DNA of 39,681 nucleotides from Aquipseudomonas alcaligenes MRY13-0052 (GTDB lineage Bacteria; Pseudomonadota; Gammaproteobacteria; Pseudomonadales; Pseudomonadaceae), in the NCBI GenBank assembly GCA_000474255.1, contig BATO01000061.1:1-39681 (forward strand). The letters are read 5' to 3'. Both the position numbers and the translations under genes were made by a program. Every line of letters begins with the position of its first letter. Positions within the stretch are counted from its first letter, which is position 1. Shown in pieces: positions 17,133 through 25,300 of the stretch. The notes beneath the pieces were generated by a model. That model saw nothing but the letters and a program-made list of their open reading frames with translations, searched no databases and was not told the DNA's origin.

Positions 17133-17537
17133 CTAGTGGAGGCAATTATCACAGAACAGCTGGATCCGCCTGAGCCCCTGAGTGCGCGCGTCATTCAACT
17201 CCACCTGGCAAGCCTTTAGAAACAGCGCATGCTGGTTCTCCGGGTCACGATAACCCCGAGCCCCCACCGACTGGACGGCACATTCGCGGCGGCGGAACTC
17301 CAGCCAGGCATGTTGGGCCGCATCAAACAACTGGAGGTCCACCTTCAAACGAGTGCGGATACCTTGCACCGTCGCATTGAGTTCATCTTCTGAGCGTTGA
17401 TAAAGCGGCTCGACGCACATCACCACCTGATCACTGCTCAGGTTAAAGCAACCCGCAACCTCACCCCCAGCTTCCTCGGCCTGCACGCTCCCGCAAACCG
17501 CGAATACAAAAGTGATCAACGTCGTACGCATATCCAT
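17133..17537 (-). CDS. LprI/DUF1311 family exported protein (lysozyme-inhibitor-like)
   Basis: Small exported protein, 134 residues. Signal peptide about 1-20 (TTLITFVFAVCGSVQA-E). The mature part has the DUF1311/LprI pattern: repeated helices, W78xxFRRRxC86, C110 and a second helix NDARTQGLRRI, with six cysteines in all (C30, C41, C86, C110, C129, C132). The family is named after a mycobacterial lysozyme inhibitor, but most members are uncharacterised. ATG 17535-17537 is used because GAGGAG lies 10 bases upstream; the frame extends to 17573 without a ribosome site. It sits between the lipoprotein gene (58-base gap) and the 261-residue paralogue, inside a stretch with lower GC than the flanks. 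Confidence 0.75.
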   Translation of the reverse strand: MDMRTTLITFVFAVCGSVQAEEAGGEVAGCFNLSSDQVVMCVEPLYQRSEDELNATVQGIRTRLKVDLQLFDAAQHAWLEFRRRECAVQSVGARGYRDPENQHALFLKACQVELNDARTQGLRRIQLFCDNCLH

Positions 17538-17595
17538 TCGCTTGGAGCTCCTCAATGTGCAAATCCTTCTCATGAATCAAACTCGCGACGTCGCA

Positions 17596-18309
17596 TCAAT
17601 TCTGGATAGCGCCCACTTCCCTGCGGACCGTTTCCATGATCACGTGCCAATTCACCAAAGCGCTGTACTCGAAGAAGACCCGAACCTGCAGCCCTGAGCC
17701 CAGGTAGTAGTACGCTCTGCAATGACCGTTTCTCAGGACTGGGTCCTTTGGCCAGGCCACGCTGCAAAAGAACTCCCTGCCATTCCCGCGCGGCCCATCT
17801 GACGGCACATAGACATAGGTTCCAGAGTATTCAGCCTCTGCAGCAGGCCCTTTCAGTGGGTACTCCGCAAGGCCCAGCGCTGGGCGAACGATCGGCGCCT
17901 CGGCCCTCTCCTTCTCACCCTCGAAATAGGATTTCCCGTTGGGGTCTCCCATTCTCGAAATCTCGACCCTGATCCTGCTGTCCCGAGCGGTTGGAACGGG
18001 GTTTCCCTTGTGAAGCCCTGCCTGGTCGATGAAGAGGTGCAAGGTCAGTTCATCGGCCTTGCCCGGACGAATGTCTCCAGCCGAATAGACATCGAACTCC
18101 AAATCACTTGGCACTCGAAACGGCACACCGCTGACCTCGACCCTGTTGTCCCCGCCTTCGACCAGTCCGTGCGCCGCTCGGTACTCGGGAGTATGGGTCG
18201 CGGGCCTTTCCTTTCCGCATGCAACCAATGCGAAGCAAATAAAAAGCATGAGCAGGCAGGTGCCACGCTCTCCACTTCCAACATTCCGGGCAAGCAACGC
18301 TGTCGTCAT
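17596..18309 (-). CDS. predicted lipoprotein, unknown function
   Basis: Protein of 237 residues starting at ATG 18307-18309 with a lipoprotein signal: hydrophobic LLMLFICFALVAC, lipobox L-V-A-C, followed by GKE. After removal of the signal the acylated cysteine would anchor it in the outer or inner membrane facing the periplasm. The mature part is beta-rich (YSGTYVYVPSDGPRGNGREFFCSVAWP) with two more cysteines and ends METVRREVGAIQN. I recognise no domain. It starts 7 bases after the stop of the 318-residue protein gene, so the two are very likely co-transcribed. The frame extends far upstream to 18564, but that part overlaps the neighbouring gene and is not real. Confidence 0.78.
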   Translation of the reverse strand: MTTALLARNVGSGERGTCLLMLFICFALVACGKERPATHTPEYRAAHGLVEGGDNRVEVSGVPFRVPSDLEFDVYSAGDIRPGKADELTLHLFIDQAGLHKGNPVPTARDSRIRVEISRMGDPNGKSYFEGEKERAEAPIVRPALGLAEYPLKGPAAEAEYSGTYVYVPSDGPRGNGREFFCSVAWPKDPVLRNGHCRAYYYLGSGLQVRVFFEYSALVNWHVIMETVRREVGAIQN

Positions 18310-18316
18310 GGCCACT

Positions 18317-19273
18317 TCACTTCTCCCAGGCAACTGGCATGACGATGCACTGCAACTCGGACGGGCCGTTTCGGTGCATTGAAAATACGAAAACCTCAGG
18401 CGGAGCAAAGGTACGCGTCGGGACAGACACAAAGACCGGCCCCTTGTGGAGCCTGTACACCGCCCAATAGGCACTGGACCCCAGCCCGACATTTCTAACC
18501 AGGCGATTCCTCTGCCGCCCATATATCGACTGCCCGGACTGCGCATCACCCGTGGCCTGTCCAATCGGATCCTGTCGGGTGGAAACCCATTCCTCCGCCA
18601 GCCTGCTGTTCGCCGGTAGATTCATTACATGCTGAATCAGCCCGGCTGCGGTGCCACACCTGCCTTTCTTGCCTTGCCACTTCAAGCAATCAGGACCATA
18701 TGGGAGCAGCTTGTCAGGCCTCTCATGAAGGGCCTCATCCGTGATCATCAACTGCTGAGTGCCATGCTCCCGGACAATTCCAGTCCTCCTGTAGATCTGC
18801 TCAATCGATCCATCGCCATCCACGTCCATCGACACGTACTCCAAGGCGCGCTCCACCCCCGTCCATTCAGGCATCGCCCTGGACTCTTCCAGTGGCTGGA
18901 ACGCCAACCTGCGACTGGAGCTGGAGAGCCACTCAAAGAGATTGCCCGCCGATACACCCTCTTTGTTCATGTCCTCCAGGAACTCGGCACAAAGCGCTTC
19001 GTCCCGAACACCCGCCAGTTGATAAAAACCCGCTGGCCGCTTCGTTGACAAAAGGGTCTTGATCTTCGCCCCGCCCTTCACCAGGACCGTTTTCCTGATG
19101 TCCGAATAGAAGGCATTTCTGTGGGGCACTTCTTCAGTGATCGACGCCTTATCCAGGTGAGCTTCCGCTGCAAACAGAGCGTTTGAGAACGGCAAGAAAA
19201 ATACCAGCCCCATCAAAGGAAGAAGAAGCCGTGGAGGAGCGGTAAGCCTGGGACGTCCAAAACCAATAAACAT
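18317..19273 (-). CDS. exported protein with a DxDxDG element, unknown function
   Basis: Protein of 318 residues with an N-terminal export signal (LLLPLMGLVFFLPFSNALFA-A). In the middle it has DVDGDGSIEQIYRR, a DxDxDG calcium-loop or FG-GAP-like element. No enzyme motif is visible. Three or four cysteines lie in the mature part. It is the first gene after the RTX gene, 108 bases away across a terminator, and is tightly linked to the lipoprotein gene downstream. GC is lower here than in the flanks (a hand count of bases 19081-19140 gives 30 of 60). Its place behind a large RTX gene, together with other exported small proteins, makes an accessory or immunity role possible, but that is inference. 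Confidence 0.75.
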   Translation of the reverse strand: MFIGFGRPRLTAPPRLLLPLMGLVFFLPFSNALFAAEAHLDKASITEEVPHRNAFYSDIRKTVLVKGGAKIKTLLSTKRPAGFYQLAGVRDEALCAEFLEDMNKEGVSAGNLFEWLSSSSRRLAFQPLEESRAMPEWTGVERALEYVSMDVDGDGSIEQIYRRTGIVREHGTQQLMITDEALHERPDKLLPYGPDCLKWQGKKGRCGTAAGLIQHVMNLPANSRLAEEWVSTRQDPIGQATGDAQSGQSIYGRQRNRLVRNVGLGSSAYWAVYRLHKGPVFVSVPTRTFAPPEVFVFSMHRNGPSELQCIVMPVAWEK

Positions 19274-19336
19274 GCGCCTACTGCCTCTTCGGCTTCAAAA
19301 ACGACACACCGCATAAGCGGGAAAACCACATGGAAA

Positions 19337-19358
19337 CAGCCCGCCATAAGGCGGGCTG
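19337..19358 (-). terminator. intrinsic terminator of the RTX gene
   Basis: Perfect hairpin with 9-bp arms, CAGCCCGCC and GGCGGGCTG, around a 4-base loop, 23 bases after the RTX stop codon. On the minus strand it is followed by TTTCC, a short T-run. It should end most RTX transcripts and separate them from the 318-residue gene downstream. Confidence 0.75.
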
Positions 19359-19381
19359 CTCCAGTCGCTACATCTTCACAC

Positions 19382-22300
19382 TCACTGCCAGTTGGCGGCG
19401 ATCACCACATTGAGCTGATCCCGCTGGGCCTGGGACAGGTTCATCTCCCCGCCCGTGGGCGCGCCGAAGGCGGCCATGGCGTTGACCAGGTTGTCCAGCT
19501 GGTTGGCGTAGAGCGTGGAGCTGCCGGCTTGCACCGCGTCCAGTTTCTGCGCCGCCCCCGCGTACCAGTCCTGCACGGTGATGGCGTCGGCCGAACCCAG
19601 CACGTCGATCACCAGGTTGTTGCCCTGGCGGGACAGCCAGAGGTTCTCGCGGGTGATGCCTTCGATGCTCAGCACATCGTTGTCGGCGGGCTTGTTCGAC
19701 AGGTTGTTGATGACGTCCTGGCCGTCGCCAGCGGCGAAGCGGTAGGTGTCGTTGCCGTCCCCGCCGATCAGGTAGTCATTACCCTTGTTGCCGCGCAGCG
19801 TGTCGTTGCCTGCACCACCGTCGATCAGGTCGGCGTCCGAGGAACCGAGGATGTTCTGATCGCCCGCCTGGCCGGCCAGGACGGTGCCGAAGCTGCGGTC
19901 GTCCGGGACGTTCAGGTAGTTCGGCGAACCGACGGTGTCGGGGTTGGTGAGCCCGAAGGCGCTGAACACCTGGGCAGCGGTCAGTTGCCCGCCGGCGGCG
20001 AAGGTGATCACGTCGACGACGGCGTCACCGCCCAGGAACCAGTTCTTCAGGGTGACCTGATCGCTGCCACCGTTAACCTTGAGCACCAGATCGTTACCGC
20101 TCTTCATTAAGCCACTGGAGACTTGATTGAAGGCGATGCCTTCGAAGCGCAGCGTGTCGTAGCCGCCACCGGTGTTGTCGATGACGTCCTGCCCGCTGCC
20201 GGCGCTGAAGACGTAGGTGTCGTCGCCGCGACCACCAAGCAGGGTGTCGTTGCCCTGACCACCGACGAGGGTGTCGTTGCCATTGCCCCCTTCCAGGCGA
20301 TCGTTGCCGGCACCGCCGGACAGCGAGTCGTTGCCGTTGTAGCCGAGCAGCAGGTCGCGCTGGGCGGTGCCGTTGAGGGCTGCGTCGTTGCCCGCCGTGC
20401 CCTGCACGGTGTTGTCGAAGGCCGCTACCGGCGTTGGCATGGCGATACCGAACGCGCCGAAGATCTGTGCGGCGGTGAGCTGGCCACCGGTCTCGAAGGT
20501 GAAGGTTTCCACCAGGTTGTCGCCACCCAGGAAGAAATCCTTCAGCGTCACCTGGTTGGTGGTGCTGCCGTTGACCTTGAGGATCAGGTCGTTGCCCGAC
20601 TTGGACAGGCCCGAGCCCACCTGGTTGTAGGTGATGCCACCGGCGAAGCGCAGGGTATCCGCTGCGCCGCCCGCCTCCTCGATCACGTCCAGCCCGGCGG
20701 TGTAGACGTAGGTGTCGTCACCCACGCCGCCCAGCAGGCGGTCGTTGCCCGCCGCGCCGGCCAGGGTGTCGTTGCCGGCCCCACCGACCAGCACGTCGTT
20801 GCCGGCGGTGCCGGTGAGCGAGTCGGCACCGCCCAGGCCGGGAACCGGCGGTTGCCCGGTGCCAGGGTCGGTGGGCGTGCCCGGGTCGGTCGGTTCCGGG
20901 TCCACCGGGCCGGGGGTGCCGGTGCCGTCCGGGAAGGCGGTGATCATGCCGGCGATCTGCGCGGTGGTGAGGTAGCTGCCGCCGTCGTCCGGCTGCACGT
21001 AGTCGATGGCCGAGTCACCGCCCAGGAAGTGGTTGGTGATGCGCAGCTGGTGGGCCATGTCCTTGTCGACGAGGATGACCAGGTCATTGCCGTCGCGGTG
21101 GAAGCTCAGGCGCGCACGGGCCACGCCATTGAGCACGAAGACGCCGTCGAAGCCGCCACCGGTGTTATCGATGACGTCCTTGCCGCCACCGGCGCGGTAG
21201 TAGTACTTGTCGTCACCGGTGCCACCCACCAGACGGTCGTTGCCGTCTTCACCGTCCAGCACATCGTTGCCCGCGCCGCCGATGATCACATCGTCGCCGG
21301 AGCCTGCATTACCGCCGTTGCCACCGGAGAGGTAGTCGTTGCCGTCACCGCCCTCCAGCTGGTCGTTGCCGGCCATGCCGAACAGGGTGTCGTTGCCGGC
21401 CAGGCCGCGCAGCAGGTCGCGACCGTCGTAGCCGGAGAGGCGATCCGCCGCCGTACCGCCGTCGATCACCGCCTCGTAGCCACCGGCCACGCCGTTGGCC
21501 GCGGCCATATGGCCGATGCGCGCGGCGGTGAGCATGAAGCCGCCCTCCGGCTGCACATAGCTGATGGCCTTGTCGCCACCGAGGAAGTGCCCCAGCACGC
21601 GCACCGACTGCTGCGCATCGCCGTCCACCAGGATCAGCAGATCGTCGCTGTCGCGGCGGAAGCTCAGCCGGTCCTGGGTGATGCCGCCGGAGAAGAACAC
21701 GCCGTCGTTGCCGCCGCCGGTGTTGTCGATGACGTCCGCACCGTCGCCCAGGCTGTAGACGTACTTGTCGTCCCCGGTACCGCCGATGAGGCGGTCGGCG
21801 CCTGCACCGCCGTCAAGCTGGTCGTTGCCGGAACCGCCGAGGATCAGGTCATCGCCGTCCTCGCCTTCGAGGTAGTCGTTGCCGCCCTCGCCGAGAATGG
21901 TGTCGTTGCCGGCACGCCCCCAGACCTTGTCGTCACCGGCACCCAGGTGGATGGTGTCGGCGAGGTTGCGGTAACCGAGGATGCTGTCGGCGTTGTCGGT
22001 GCCGTGGTGGATCACGCGGTTTTCGACATCCGCCTGACTCAGCGAGCTGCCATCGGCGAAGGTCAGGCTGTCCAGCTTGAAGTGGTCGGTAGGCTCCTTG
22101 AACCAGTTCTGCACGGTGATGCGATCAGTGCCGTTGGCGTGCTCGATGATCAGGTCCAGGCCACGACGGTGGAAGCCCAGGTCCGCTGCGCTGATGCCTT
22201 CACCGAAGCTCAGGGTGTCGAAGCTCGGCGTGATGTTGCTGAAGGCCTCGTTGGCGCGACGCTCGATCAGCAGGTCCTGGCCGTCACCGAGGTTGAAGCG

Positions 22301-25300
22301 GTAGGTGTCGTCACCGAAGGAGCCGTAGATCGTGTCGTTGCCGGTGCCGCCTTCGATAACGCTGGCGTTGCCGCTCCAGGCATCGTTGCGCGCGACGATC
22401 AGGTCATTGCCCGCCCCACCGATCAGGGTGTCGGAGCCCTGGCCATGGAGCGTGTCGTTGCCATCGCCGCCCAGCAGCTCGCCGTAGCCTTCCAGCAGGT
22501 CGTCGCCGCTGCCGCCATCGAGCAGGCCATTGCCCTGCAGGGTGTCGTTGCCGGCGTCACCGAACAGCTGGTCATTGCCGCCGCCACCGATCAGCGAGTC
22601 ATGGCCCTCGCCACCGCGCAGGGTGTCATTGCCATCGCCACCGTCGAGCAGGTCATCGCCCGCATCGCCGGCCAGCAGATCGGCCTGGTAACCACCAAAC
22701 AGGGAGTCGTTGCCATCGCCGCCGGAGAGCTGGTTCTCGCCCTCTTCGCCGTACAGCTGGTCGTCGCCTGCGCCGCCGGAGAGCGTGTCGTTGCCCGCTT
22801 CGCCATGCAGGGTGTCATTGCCTTCGCCACCCAGCACCTGGTCGCTGCCGAAGCCGGCCTGGGCGAGGTCGTTGCCCAGGCCCGCGTCGATCACATCGTC
22901 GTCGGCGTGGCCGTAGATGGCGTCGTCCTGGGCGGTGCCTTCCAGGGCCTTGAGCTTGATGGTGTCGAAGTCCCAGGTGAGGCCGCCGTCGAAGATGAAT
23001 TGCTCGATGGGCGTATAACCCTGTGCGCCGGCCTGGTAAGAGAAGTGCCCCTGGATCCGCAGGCGGTCGCCCGTCAGCTCGTTGGTGACGATCAGGTCGT
23101 TGCCGTCGCGGCGCAGCAGTAGATCCGCGGGAGCAACTCCCACGAATTGGACGCTGTCGACACCGGCCGCATCGGAGATGACGTCGTCTCCCCAGTTGGG
23201 GGAGAACCGATACTGGTCATTGCCCGATGCGCCTTCCAGGCGATCGTTCCCGGCGCCACCGTCAATGATGTCGTCGCCCTCACCGGCATAGAGGGTGTCG
23301 TTGCCCGCCCCGCCTTCGATGAGGTCATTGCCCTCGTCGGCGCTCAGCCAGTCGTTGCCCTCGCCACCGCGCAGGGTGTCGTTACCCGCACCGGCGTACA
23401 CCGTGTCGTCGCCACCCAGCGCCTCGATGAGGTCGTTGCCGGAATAGGCGTTGATCAGGTCAGGCGCCTCGGTACCTGCCAGCGTCAGCAGACGCAGTTG
23501 CCCCGGATCGATCAGCGCCTCCTGGCCTTCGCCGTAGCGCAGGCGGATGCCGCTGAGCGGGAACTCGTCGCGGAAGAAGGACGACAGGGTCAGCAGGTCG
23601 CCCTGGCTGTCCGGGAAGGAGACTTCGAGGCTGGAGCCATTGCGACGGAACACCAGGGTGTCCAGCGGCAGGTCAGAGAGGTAGATGGTCACCACGCCCT
23701 CATAGGCATCGGCGATCACATCCTGGCCATCACCCCGGGCGAACAGGTAGTTGTTGGTGCCACCACCGCCATCGAGGCGGTCGTTGCCCTGGCCACCGGC
23801 CAGGAAGTCATCACCGGCACCGCCCACCAGCACGTCATCGCCCATGCCGCCCTGGAGGGTATCGCGCCCGGCACCGCCGGTGAGGTAGTCGTCGCCCGCA
23901 CCCCCGATCAGGGTGTCATCGCCGACGCCACCGTCGAGCTGGTCATGGCCATCGCCACCGTCCAGGTAGTCGCTACCTTCGCCGCCCAGCAGCGTGTCGT
24001 CACCGACCTCGCCAAGCAGCCTGTCGTCGCCAATGCCGCCGTCAAGGTGGTCGCGGCCCTCACCGCCCAGCAGGGTGTCGTTGCCGGCGTAGCCGTACAG
24101 CAGGTCATCGCCGTCCAGGCCAGACAGCTGGTCGCTGGTCACATAGCCTTCGATCACATCGTTGCCGGCCGTGGCCTGCAGCACCAGGCCCTTGACGTCC
24201 TCGATGCTCCAGACGATGCCGTTGTGGAACTCGATGCGGTCGACGGCGATGCCGTTGACCCCTTCCGCGCTGAAGTAGTTGCTCAGCCGCACGCTGTCGC
24301 CGGGGGACGTGTACAGCACCAGGTCGTAGCCGCTGCGTCGTGCGGTGACATTGAGCGGCTCGATACCGGTGCCGAACAGCACGCGGTCGAACTTGCCACC
24401 GGTTGCATCGGCGGCGTTGTCGATCACGTCATTGCCGTGGCCGACCTCGAACAGGTAGGTGTCGTTGCCACGGCCGCCGATAAGCGAGTCGTTGCCGCTG
24501 CCACCGACCAGCGTGTCGTTGCCGTCGTCGCCCATCAGTACGTCGTCGCCAGCACCGCCGGAGAGCTGATCGTTGCCACCCAGCCCATGAATGCTGTCGT
24601 TACCCGCCAGGGCGTCGATGCTGTCACCAGCGGCGGTGCCGAACACCAGGTCATTGCCAGCGGTCAGCGACGAGGCCGTGAGCAGGTCGAGGATCTGCTG
24701 CTGATCCAGGCCACCGCCATTGGCGAAGCGGATCGCCTCGATGGCGCCGAAGTCCAGCGTGCCGTCGAAGTCGAAGAAGTTATCGATGCGTACGGAGCCG
24801 GCATCGCTGCCGTCGGTGTTCTTGACGTGGACCCACACAGTGGTGGCATTGCGCGAGAACACCAGGTCGCCCTGGCCGATGCCGGCACCGAAGACGATCT
24901 GGTCGAGGCCACCCCGGTCGAGAATCGCGTCGTTGCCCTGGCCGCGCGCGAAGTGGTAGCTGTCGACGCCGGAATAGCCATACAGGCGGTCATCGCCGCC
25001 CGCACCGTAGAAGATGGTCCCGGACTGGATGCCGTAAAGCGTGTCGTTGCCCGAGGTGCCGATACGGGTGGAGAAGTCGAAGAACGGCGCCAGCTCGACA
25101 TTGGACGCGGTGATGGCCTGGAACGCCGCGTCGCGCTTGGCTCGGTAAGCCGGCGAATAGGTGCCCAGGTCATTGAGGATGGTGATGATGTCACGGACAC
25201 GCTCGGGTTTGCCCTCGGCGAGCAACCCGCTCAGCTTGCCCTGCAGCGCGTTCCAGTCGACGGCGATGCTCTGCGCGTCGGAGCCGAAGCCGGACCGGAT

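Noticed and set aside
20123-23122. Open frame of 999 codons on the plus strand, antisense to the RTX gene
   Set aside because: Same cause: repeat-driven open antisense frame, low-complexity translation.
19715-25057. Regular short repeats resembling a CRISPR or minisatellite array
   Set aside because: The unit is 27 bases, in frame and encodes GGxGxDxLx; there are no unique spacers with constant repeats and no cas genes.
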